A stretch of DNA of 10,051 nt from Candidatus Acidiferrales bacterium (GTDB lineage: Bacteria; Acidobacteriota; Terriglobia; Acidiferrales; UBA7541): NCBI GenBank assembly GCA_030044295.1, contig JASHWB010000346.1:1-10051 (forward strand), in the 5' to 3' direction. The notes under the pieces are model-generated. The model was given only the letters and a program-made list of their open reading frames with translations, was not told the DNA's origin and did not search any database. This document shows, piece by piece, positions 1 to 6,082 of the stretch; the first letter of the stretch is position 1, and the number at the start of each line of letters is the position of its first letter. The position numbers were made by a program, and so were the translations under genes.

Positions 1-1431
1 GAGCGGGTATTGATCGGCAGCCTTACCGTCGATCAGCAGCGATTCATGTGGCGCTTCCCACAGGCGTCCAATCAGTGATGCAAGCGTGGATTTTCCGCTG
101 CCGGTCGGCCCGACGATAGCGAGCGTTGATCCCGCCGCGACGTGCAGGTTGATATCCGAAAGCACATGGACGCCTCCAGTGTCCTTTCCTGCCGGATACG
201 CGAACGTCAGATTCCGAAACTCGACTTCGCCGCGAATCGGCGTTCCCGCTGCTGTCTCTGCGGTCTGTGCCTGTTGTCGCGCTTGCCCATGTCCCTCGGC
301 TCGGACCGGCATCTCATCGCTCACGAGGACTTCATCCCGGACGTTCGGCCGAGCCTCCATGATGTACTTCAGCCGCCCCATCGAAGCGGCGCCGCGCTGA
401 AATATGTTGGTCACGAAACCGATGGCAATCATCGGGAACGTAAGCTGGATCAGAAAGGTATAGAACGCCGAAAACGTGCCCAGCGAGATCCTGCCGTTGA
501 TCACGCGGATCCCGCCCAGCGCCAATAGGATCACGACCGTGATGCCGATCAGCACCGCCAGGGCCGGGAAGAACAAGCTCCAACTGCCGATCAGCTTGAT
601 GTTCCGCCCCACGTATTCGCGGTTTGCTTCGTCGAAACCTGCGATTTCCGCTTGCTCCTGTGCGTACGCTCGCACCACGCGGATGCCCGTCAGATTTTCC
701 TGTGCGCGCGTGGACAGCACTCCAAGAGCCGCCTGGATCTGTTCGGATAATCGATGAATGATCTGCCCGAAATAACGCACTGCGAGCGCCACGAACGGGA
801 CCGGAATCAGCACCCACAGCGTTAGTTCTGGCGAAAGCTTGATCATGAAATAGATAGCGAGCACCATCGTGGCCACTGTGTTGGCCGTGTACATGATCCC
901 CGGGCCGAGCACCATCCGCACCGCGTTCAAATCATTCGTGGCCCGTGACATCAGGTCGCCCGTGCGGTTGCGCGCGTAAAACTCCGGATCCAGGTCGAGC
1001 AGCCGCGCCAGTAGGTCATTTCGCAGGTCGTACTCGATATCGCGCGACATCCCAATCAGGATCCAGCGGCTCCAAAAGGAGAAGAATCCCTTCACTAGCA
1101 TCACCGCCACTAGGATCGCGCAGTACCATCCGAGCGTCTGCTTGTTCATCGGCGCGTACAGCGCAAACAGCGGATGCAGTAGGTGCCGCGCCGTTCCCTG
1201 AAGGGTGGAAAGAGGCTCGGGAGCAGCGGTCAGGCAATCTGTGATCGCGCCGATGATCAACTGCGGCAGTGCTCCGGCGATGCCCATCAGCGCCAGCGCG
1301 ATCAGCCCCAGCACTGCCATGCCTTTGTACCGCAGGACGTACGGAATCAGGCCTTTCAGGTGATCCCAGCCGGACGGCATGCGGGCAGGCTTGGCGGAAG
1401 CGCTCGAGACGGGTTGCGCGACTGCGCTCAT
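1..1431 (-). CDS. ABC exporter half-transporter (MdlA/YheI/MsbA-like), 3' end outside window
   Basis: The frame is open from the ATG at 1431 to the window edge, giving 477 codons; the rest of the ATPase domain lies outside. After a short hydrophilic N-terminus there are about six hydrophobic segments (the first at residues 38-60), as in type IV ABC exporters. The conserved ATND motif at residues 164-167, followed by an LGPGIMY stretch, resembles the MdlA/YheI group of half-transporters. The nucleotide-binding domain follows, with Walker A GPTGSGKST at residues 441-449; the sequence ends before the Q-loop, signature and Walker B. Full-length relatives are about 580-650 residues. Such proteins act as homo- or heterodimers in the inner membrane and use ATP to export lipids, drugs or peptides; the substrate cannot be read here and no partner subunit is visible. 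No clear Shine-Dalgarno precedes the ATG; a second ATG at 1380 (residue 18) is a possible alternative start. The family call is firm, the subfamily is inference. Confidence 0.93.
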   Translation of the reverse strand, partial: MSAVAQPVSSASAKPARMPSGWDHLKGLIPYVLRYKGMAVLGLIALALMGIAGALPQLIIGAITDCLTAAPEPLSTLQGTARHLLHPLFALYAPMNKQTLGWYCAILVAVMLVKGFFSFWSRWILIGMSRDIEYDLRNDLLARLLDLDPEFYARNRTGDLMSRATNDLNAVRMVLGPGIMYTANTVATMVLAIYFMIKLSPELTLWVLIPVPFVALAVRYFGQIIHRLSEQIQAALGVLSTRAQENLTGIRVVRAYAQEQAEIAGFDEANREYVGRNIKLIGSWSLFFPALAVLIGITVVILLALGGIRVINGRISLGTFSAFYTFLIQLTFPMIAIGFVTNIFQRGAASMGRLKYIMEARPNVRDEVLVSDEMPVRAEGHGQARQQAQTAETAAGTPIRGEVEFRNLTFAYPAGKDTGGVHVLSDINLHVAAGSTLAIVGPTGSGKSTLASLIGRLWEAPHESLLIDGKAADQYPL

Positions 1432-1680
1432 GGTCGGGTATTAGACGCGTGAAGCGGGCGTTGGATTTCGGTCATAGGCGCGCGGCCGCGGTCATTTCGC
1501 GAGCCTGTGGTTTCCTCGCGGGCTGTTGGAGCGATAGCCTGCTTTCGAAAAATGGATTTGCCAACCCAGGATGCATCGATGATCCATCGATTCTAACGCC
1601 AGGTCCGTTTCGGCGAAAGGTTCGGAAGCGACGAATTGCGCCGATCGCATCCCGAAGGGCAGATGAGAATCACCAGCCGG
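1432..1680. other. Gene-free stretch upstream of the ABC exporter
   Basis: These 249 bases separate the exporter start from the stop of the next minus-strand gene. Plus-strand open frames here have no coding character and overlap real genes on the other strand. The stretch holds the 17-base inverted repeat at 1575-1591 and a TTGGCA hexamer on the minus strand (1564-1559) that could be a -35 box, though I find no good -10 at the right distance. It probably carries the exporter promoter. Confidence 0.5.
1575..1591. repeat. Perfect 7-bp inverted repeat, possible operator
   Basis: ATCGATG and CATCGAT face each other around a 3-base centre (ATC). The repeat lies about 145 bases upstream of the exporter start and about 90 bases beyond the stop of the upstream gene. 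There is no T-run on either side, so an intrinsic terminator is unlikely; a regulator-binding site is possible. The ATCGAT core is itself palindromic, so chance is a real alternative. Confidence 0.35.
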
Positions 1681-2355
1681 TTACTGGACAGCCAGAATCT
1701 CTTCCAGCCGCGCTTCGAGATCCTCTTCTCCTTCCGACCAAAGCCGCAGCCGCTCCACGGGCACTGCCTTCGCCATCCGCTGCGTCCAATCGAGGAGTTT
1801 TCGGATGTTCTCCCGCGTCTTTTCCTGGTACCGCTCGATGTTTTCCGGCCAGGCCATCGCCTCCAGAAACCGCGCCTCTTCTTGACTGGCGGCTAGCGCG
1901 CTCGCGCGGCGCTGCGGACCTAGTAACCCGGCGTGCCCAGTGAACGAGTGTTCGAAGCCCAGGCAAACCTGGCAATGGCCGTTCTCGACCCACAGTCCAT
2001 TGTCGTAATCGGGCGCGTTGCAGAGTACCTCGATGGATTGCGGCTCCATTGTGAATTTCGCGCTGCTCGAATCGAAGACCGCGAGATCCCAATAGCAGCG
2101 CAGTTCGTACGAGCAATCGCTGTGAACGTATCCTCGGATAATGTCGATCGCGCCGGCGATTTCGATCGGCATGGCGCGAAAGTCCTGTTCGAGGATCGGA
2201 GGTTCTGATGCCTCGATGGCGCGAATTGCAATGCGGTCGATTCCGGGACGCGCCGCGGAGAAGGGAATCGTAGCCAAGAACATGTCCAGCCGATTGAGAA
2301 TCTGGTCCTCAGGAAAATCGCGGCACCAGACGCTGACGTACGCTTGATTGGCCAT
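1681..2355 (-). CDS. Conserved-looking hypothetical protein, 224 aa
   Basis: I do not recognise this family. The protein appears soluble: no signal peptide and no membrane segment. The first 120 residues have the alternating pattern of a mixed alpha/beta fold and carry several cysteines. Residues 127-136 read HCQVCLGFEH, a CxxC with nearby histidines that could bind a metal, although only one such pair is seen. From about residue 147 it becomes helical and strongly acidic, ending in a Glu-rich tail. Codon use and length support a real gene. The ATG at 2355 has no Shine-Dalgarno but sits 6 bases after a perfect TATAAT, suggesting a leaderless transcript. It lies 80 bases downstream of the PilZ/coiled-coil gene on the same strand but seems to have its own promoter. 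Confidence 0.8.
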   Translation of the reverse strand: MANQAYVSVWCRDFPEDQILNRLDMFLATIPFSAARPGIDRIAIRAIEASEPPILEQDFRAMPIEIAGAIDIIRGYVHSDCSYELRCYWDLAVFDSSSAKFTMEPQSIEVLCNAPDYDNGLWVENGHCQVCLGFEHSFTGHAGLLGPQRRASALAASQEEARFLEAMAWPENIERYQEKTRENIRKLLDWTQRMAKAVPVERLRLWSEGEEDLEARLEEILAVQ

Positions 2356-2361
2356 ACGGCC

Positions 2362-2390
2362 ATTATAGCGGCAGGAGACAAGCAGCGAAA
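2362..2390 (-). promoter_or_regulatory. Candidate promoter for a leaderless mRNA
   Basis: On the minus strand a perfect TATAAT (2367-2362) is followed by only six bases (GGCCGT) and then the ATG at 2355. Transcription starting at the usual distance from a -10 box would begin at or next to the A of the ATG. The -35 position, 17 bases upstream, reads TTTCGC (2390-2385), a poor match. No ribosome-binding site lies between the box and the start codon, which fits leaderless translation. Confidence 0.5.
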
Positions 2391-2435
2391 ATCAGCGCGT
2401 CCGCGGGCACAATGAAAAACGCGCGCGTGGCGCAA

Positions 2436-5120
2436 TCACTTCTTTTTACGGGGAGGATCGTCCTCGTCGTCTTCCTGGAATTTGCCGGAAATGCCCATCA
2501 GGCGCTCTTTGATCGTGTCGCCCATGCCCGCGAGCACCTCGGCGCATGTGTCCCGAATGCGTTTCTCGGCGGACTTCGCGAGCGTATCGAGCACTGCCTG
2601 TGAGTGCTGGCCAAGCGTAGTGGCCGAAGCGAGCAGCCAGGAATTCGATGCATTTTCCAACCGCGCTTTGTACTGCTCGATCGACTCGTTCGACGACTTT
2701 TCAGCCTGGACAATCCACGCCATCATCTGTTCCTGCCGACGCTTCTCCCATTCTTCCAGCAGCGGGACAAGCTGCGATTGCAGATATGTCTGCGCCTGTT
2801 CGACGCCTTTGATCATCATGTCGTCGAGGTTTTTCTGGAACTGCGCGAGCGAGCCTTCGCGGTTGAACTCGATATCGGAGCGCGCTTTTTCGAGCGCGGC
2901 GCGCGACGCTTCCTCGAATTTCTTGAGCGAGTCGGAGGTCGCGCGCTGGACGCGGTCGGTGAAACTGGCGCCGGCCATTTCGGCTCGTTCCGAGAACTTG
3001 GCGCGTTCGCGGTCGGAAACTTCCTTGGCGGCTTCTTCAATCTGAGCGCGGCTGTGCTCTACGTAGGTTCGGCCGTAATGATCGAGCTCCGATGCGACGA
3101 GGCTCGAAACCTCCGCGGCGCGATGACGCAAGTCGCTCGACGCCTGCTCGACCGATTTTTCGAGCGACGACTGCATCGTCGCGTGCGCCTTCTTCGAATA
3201 CCAGTCAGAAGCTTTCACCAGCTCTTCGTACGCGGCGTGCTGTGTCTCAGTGGCCTTTTGCTCCATCTCCTCCTCGAATTTCGAAGCCACCGCTCGCGAT
3301 GCCTGCTCCACTTCGGCTGGGTACTTCTCTACTTCCTGCTGCAGGCGGGCAAGTGATTCCTGCATGGCCTGCTGCGACGCCTCCTGAATTTTTTCCCGAA
3401 CGGTATTTTGAATCTGCGCGGTCTGCCCGGCTACGCGCGCGGCTTGCTCGCGCACGGAATTTTCGATTTGCGCGGCCCGCTCGGCGGCTTGCTTGAGCTG
3501 CTCGCGAAGCGCATCCTGCAACTGCTCGGCGTGCTCGCGCGCCACGGCAAGATCGGCAGCTGCTTGCTGAGCTTCGCCACGCCTAGCGGAAAGCGTGCGG
3601 TCAAGCTCAGCCGTGAATTGCGAAATCGCGCCTTCCGCGGACTCACGCAGCAGCGGCTCAATCTGTTGCGCGCGCTGGGCCACGGCCTGGTCCGCGCGGC
3701 GCGCGATTTCCTGCTGCTGCGAGGCCAAGATATCGTCCAGCCGCTGCCGCGTCTGCTCTATGGCTGAATCTGCCGCTTCCTGCAACTGCGACTTGGCGGC
3801 TTCCGTTCGGGTACGTTCCTGTTCCAAATCGGCACCCAGCGATTGAATCCTAGCCTGTGCGCTGGCGATCGCGTCGTCGATAGACTTGTGAACGCCGGCA
3901 GCGCGTTCGCCAATGGCTTGTTCGGTTTTCGCAGTTGCCGATTGCGCAGCTTCATCCAGCTTTTGCCCGAGCGTCTGCGACGCGTTCGAAACGGCGGCTT
4001 CGAACGTTTCTTTCCACCGCTCGCTGGCGGCCGTGGAGTCGGCCTGCAGCTGTTCGGCGGCCTGCTTCCGGACGCCTTGTGCGGCGTCCTCAAGATTCTT
4101 CTTCCATTGATCGACCTGCTGTTGCGCGGCGTCCGGCGAGGAGAGGATTTGCAATGAGGGAGAGCTGGCCTCGCGTTCGGAAATGATCCGTTCGACCGCG
4201 TCTTCCACGGTTTGCTGCAGGTTGAGAGCCGCGGCCTGCTGGGCTGCCTGCCGCGAAGCCTGTTCCGCAGCTTCCGAGACGGCCTGCTGCACCGCGTCAC
4301 GGATCTTCGCGTCGAGCGTCTCGGCGGAAAGAGCACTAGCCTTGCGGGCGTCATCGACAATCGCCGAAGTCCGCTCGGCGGCTTGCTGCACCACACGCTT
4401 CACGGCCGATTCGGACACCCGCTCCATTGAAACCTTAATTGCGTGCTCGACCGCTTCGTGTAGTTGCACGTCGAGTTGTTGCCGTACAACCGTCATTTCG
4501 TCGTTTACTGCGGAATTGGCGGCCTTGCGCGCTGTCTTGTCGAGCGTGTCCTTGGCCTCGGCGACAATCTGCGCCATCTGCTTCGCGGCGGCCTGGTGTG
4601 CTTCGGGAGATTGCAACGCTGGCGCACTGGGGACAACATGAAGCTTCGCATCAGCAGCGGCTTCGGCGCGAGTCTCCACGGCCGCAGGTTCGCCAGAGCT
4701 AATTTCCAGCTCTTCCTCTTGCACTGCTTTGGGTTGGTCCGCATCAGGAGACGGGAACCAATCCTCCGGCGGGAAAGCGATGCCCCAGATGTTTCCCGCC
4801 ACTTCAAATTCTAGGGCGATCTGGAAAAGCTCGCGAACGGTCCGTGGCCGCTGCACCCATACCACCCGCCCCTGAACTGAGCGGGGAGTTTGGCCGGGCT
4901 CGGGTCGGGGAATCTCCAGCGTGATCGTGGAATTTTTCGGGACGTAGTGCTTCGACTGGTATTTGCAGCCGTGGCAGTTGACCATGACCGTCGTCGTGCG
5001 CTCTTTGAACGGCTGGCCGAGCGCATCCACACCCGTAACGACAATGGGTATCGCTTGCACGATGCGCGTGCTGCGCCGTTTCTGCGTCCCAGGATCGTTC
5101 GATGGCAGTGGATCGACCAC
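2436..5120 (-). CDS. PilZ-like domain protein with a very long coiled-coil tail (894 aa)
   Basis: I choose the GTG at 5120 because GGAGGGG lies directly upstream (5130-5124) and because the frame above it (to 5561) has no protein-like character and only spans repeats. From this start, residues 14-123 form a PilZ-like beta-barrel: an RxxxR motif at R15-R19, then VNCHGCKY at 47-54 where PilZ proteins usually have D/NxSxxG, then strands ending at an EDWFP motif (119-123). PilZ domains typically bind cyclic-di-GMP; the altered second motif makes binding uncertain. Residues about 124-175 are an acidic/Pro linker. Residues about 175-880 are nearly pure Ala/Gln/Glu/Arg heptad-like helix without membrane segments, i.e. 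a long coiled coil. The end is an acidic run followed by PPRKKK. A cytoplasmic scaffold or filament controlled by a second messenger is a reasonable inference, not shown. Coiled-coil searches will give misleading hits to myosin, apolipoprotein or SMC-type proteins. Confidence 0.85.
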   Translation of the reverse strand: MVDPLPSNDPGTQKRRSTRIVQAIPIVVTGVDALGQPFKERTTTVMVNCHGCKYQSKHYVPKNSTITLEIPRPEPGQTPRSVQGRVVWVQRPRTVRELFQIALEFEVAGNIWGIAFPPEDWFPSPDADQPKAVQEEELEISSGEPAAVETRAEAAADAKLHVVPSAPALQSPEAHQAAAKQMAQIVAEAKDTLDKTARKAANSAVNDEMTVVRQQLDVQLHEAVEHAIKVSMERVSESAVKRVVQQAAERTSAIVDDARKASALSAETLDAKIRDAVQQAVSEAAEQASRQAAQQAAALNLQQTVEDAVERIISEREASSPSLQILSSPDAAQQQVDQWKKNLEDAAQGVRKQAAEQLQADSTAASERWKETFEAAVSNASQTLGQKLDEAAQSATAKTEQAIGERAAGVHKSIDDAIASAQARIQSLGADLEQERTRTEAAKSQLQEAADSAIEQTRQRLDDILASQQQEIARRADQAVAQRAQQIEPLLRESAEGAISQFTAELDRTLSARRGEAQQAAADLAVAREHAEQLQDALREQLKQAAERAAQIENSVREQAARVAGQTAQIQNTVREKIQEASQQAMQESLARLQQEVEKYPAEVEQASRAVASKFEEEMEQKATETQHAAYEELVKASDWYSKKAHATMQSSLEKSVEQASSDLRHRAAEVSSLVASELDHYGRTYVEHSRAQIEEAAKEVSDRERAKFSERAEMAGASFTDRVQRATSDSLKKFEEASRAALEKARSDIEFNREGSLAQFQKNLDDMMIKGVEQAQTYLQSQLVPLLEEWEKRRQEQMMAWIVQAEKSSNESIEQYKARLENASNSWLLASATTLGQHSQAVLDTLAKSAEKRIRDTCAEVLAGMGDTIKERLMGISGKFQEDDEDDPPRKKK
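3396..3480 (-). repeat. Internal 54-base (18-residue) duplication in the coiled coil
   Basis: Two consecutive stretches of the coiled-coil gene encode AQIENSVRE and AQIQNTVRE, 18 residues apart (about residues 547-575). The DNA copies are similar but diverged. This suggests that the tail grew partly by tandem duplication of short helical units. Confidence 0.5.
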
Positions 5121-5123
5121 ACA

Positions 5124-5130
5124 CCCCTCC
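5124..5130 (-). promoter_or_regulatory. Shine-Dalgarno that sets the start of the PilZ/coiled-coil gene
   Basis: The minus strand reads GGAGGGG, then TGT, then the GTG at 5120; the GGAGG core is 5 bases from the start codon. It is the best ribosome-binding site in the 5' part of this long open frame and agrees with the onset of the PilZ-like domain a few residues later. Confidence 0.7.
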
Positions 5131-5330
5131 GGTGGGCAATGCACAAGAATAGCATCGCGCTTCAGAAGCCGGCGATGGTACCCGCGCGAAAGTGCGTAAG
5201 GGTTACTTGTTTTGGTAATTTGGATGCTCCGAAACGGTACGACGGGCGAGTTCGCCAGGCGCCGGGTTGGCGGCGCCGCCGGAATTGGCGACAAAATCGG
5301 ACCGAAATCCCGCGCAGACGTCGAGAGACA

Positions 5331-5345
5331 GTGTCTCGGGTAGAG
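5331..5345 (+). repeat. 14-base element, copy 1
   Basis: GTGTCTCGGGTAGA followed by GC, as in copy 3. Just here the upstream flank makes a small palindrome: GAGACA, one base, TGTCTC. The inner CTC-GGGTA-GAG can also form a 3-bp stem. Read on the minus strand in one frame the element encodes YPRH, which gives spurious proteins with repeated YPRH. Confidence 0.7.
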
Positions 5346-5396
5346 CGGTTCCCGGTCTTTTATTTTCAGCAATTTACACGTGTTTCTACTCGTTCG

Positions 5397-5410
5397 GTGT
5401 CTCGGGTAGA
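5397..5410 (+). repeat. 14-base element, copy 2
   Basis: Exact second copy of GTGTCTCGGGTAGA, in the same orientation and 66 bases after copy 1. Like copy 3 it is preceded by an extra G; the 3' flank differs (TT instead of GC). Confidence 0.7.
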
Positions 5411-5426
5411 TTGCCTGAGTGAGCTG

Positions 5427-5440
5427 TCTCGCCCCCGAGA
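5427..5440. repeat. Small hairpin TCTCG-CCCC-CGAGA
   Basis: Five-base arms TCTCG and CGAGA surround a CCCC loop. The left arm overlaps a partial copy of the 14-base element (TGTCTCG at 5425-5431). Short enough to be chance, but it falls within the repeat-bearing stretch. Confidence 0.3.
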
Positions 5441-5499
5441 TGCGACGAAGCATCGAACCATCGACTAAAGATCGTTCGTGGGATACAAGAGTCGCATGA

Positions 5500-5515
5500 T
5501 CGGCGTTCGCGCCGA
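5500..5515. repeat. Six-bp hairpin with TTCG loop
   Basis: TCGGCG and CGCCGA pair around TTCG. The stem is GC-rich and would be stable in RNA. No T-run follows on the plus strand and none on the minus strand, so it is not a classic intrinsic terminator. It may be part of a structured transcript. Confidence 0.35.
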
Positions 5516-5622
5516 GTCTCCCTCCGCTTGCTAAACTCTCGAAGTTCTCTGTACGCTGCATGATCAGCGCGGATCCTCCAGGGCCTCACTTCCACGCTAG
5601 CACACCATGCAAGTCGATACAG

Positions 5623-5637
5623 GTGTCTCGGGTAGAG
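5623..5637 (+). repeat. 14-base element, copy 3
   Basis: Exact third copy of GTGTCTCGGGTAGA followed by GC, same orientation, 226 bases after copy 2. It lies about 120 bases beyond the 3' end of the decayed SRPBCC gene. Confidence 0.7.
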
Positions 5638-5757
5638 CAAGCTTTGTAAATGCAATGAGATGCGAGGAGATAAAGTTCAACCGTTACTTACGATTTTTAA
5701 GGTCTTTTTGAGAGGCGAGGAGTGGCGGAGCCAGCCCCACAGGATGTCGCCAGACTC

Positions 5758-6070
5758 CTAACTCCAGGAAGATGCTGGCCGGTCGTCCACGGTTTCGCCG
5801 CGCTCAATCAAGGATTGGAGCCAGCCGAGCATGCGCGGCCAGCCGCGGTAGCTTTGCGCGAGATCTGGATGCGCGGCCAGTCCGCTGTGGCGGATGCGGA
5901 CTGGCCTCGAATTTCGTGCACCGGTACACGCCTTTCTGTCCCCACCACTTCGGAACTTGCGCGGGGTCGGTGAGCGCTTGAAAAACCCGCTCTGGCGGAG
6001 CCGCTATTTCGATTTCGGCGACGACTTCGTCTTGCTGATTCGGTGCGGGCGAAACATTCGGCGAAGATAT
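5758..6070 (-). pseudogene. Decayed SRPBCC/AHSA1-type gene (lost start codon, internal deletion, frameshift)
   Basis: Directly downstream of the ArsR gene, the minus strand encodes the typical start of an AHSA1-like SRPBCC protein: EVVAEIEIAAPPERVFQALT, then WWGQ and YRCTKFEA. At about 5902/5901 the protein jumps to the C-terminal part, VRIRHSGLAAHPDLAQ then YRGWPRMLGWLQ and ERGETVD, but in the +1 frame. About 65 middle residues expected for the family are absent, so a domain of roughly 150-160 residues is reduced to about 100 codons in two frames. Read without a shift, the first frame stops at 5804. The Shine-Dalgarno GGAGGT survives at 6080-6075, but the codon at the proper distance is ATA (6070-6068), and no ATG, GTG or TTG precedes the conserved part. 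Intact members bind small hydrophobic ligands in a helix-grip fold and are commonly encoded with an ArsR-family repressor. The N- and C-terminal matches are clear; the product is almost certainly non-functional unless this is a sequencing or assembly error. Confidence 0.85.
5875..5906. repeat. Perfect 11-bp inverted repeat at the deletion junction
   Basis: GGCCAGTCCGC (5875-5885) and GCGGACTGGCC (5896-5906) are separated by 10 bases. The right arm spans the point where the two parts of the SRPBCC gene are joined (about 5902/5901). The left arm encodes part of the conserved SGLA stretch, so the repeat seems to have arisen with the deletion. Confidence 0.75.
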
Positions 6071-6074
6071 ATGG

Positions 6075-6080
6075 ACCTCC
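6075..6080 (-). promoter_or_regulatory. Orphan Shine-Dalgarno before the lost SRPBCC start
   Basis: GGAGGT lies just after the ArsR stop codon (6085-6083) and four bases before ATA at 6070-6068. The site is at the optimal distance for a start codon, which supports an ancestral ATG mutated to ATA, coupled in translation to the ArsR gene. Confidence 0.65.
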
Positions 6081-6082
6081 GA

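Larger units (their letters stand above)
5121..5757. other. Gene-free stretch with repeated 14-base element
   Basis: About 640 bases without a convincing gene on either strand. Open frames that cross it change register over the repeats and have an Arg/Ser/His-rich composition unlike neighbouring genes. It contains three exact copies of GTGTCTCGGGTAGA, a partial copy (TGTCTCG at 5425-5431), an ACACGTGT palindrome at 5376-5383, two short hairpins and AT-richer patches near 5355-5375 and 5640-5710. It must include the promoter of the PilZ/coiled-coil gene; I found no clear -35/-10 pair. A structured RNA or a repeat-derived element is possible. Confidence 0.6.

Noticed and set aside
1269..1943. 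224-aa plus-strand open frame
   Set aside because: It overlaps the exporter start and the 224-aa hypothetical gene on the other strand; its Arg/Ala/Pro-rich product has no recognisable features.
2604..3356. 250-aa plus-strand open frame opposite the coiled-coil gene
   Set aside because: It is the antisense of an Ala/Glu-rich coding sequence with biased codons; the Leu/Arg-rich product has no domain and no Shine-Dalgarno. Other long plus-strand frames in 2480-4810 have the same origin.
5331..5400. tRNA gene, because CTCGGGTAGAGC resembles a D-arm
   Set aside because: No acceptor stem, anticodon arm or TTCGANNC T-arm is found at the right distances, and the same motif recurs without any tRNA context.
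5121..5561. N-terminal extension of the PilZ/coiled-coil protein
   Set aside because: Composition is random-looking, it reads through the 14-base repeats, and a strong Shine-Dalgarno marks the GTG at 5120.
5331..5637. CRISPR array
   Set aside because: The three repeats are only 14 bases, spacing is irregular (66 and 226 bases), and no cas genes are present.
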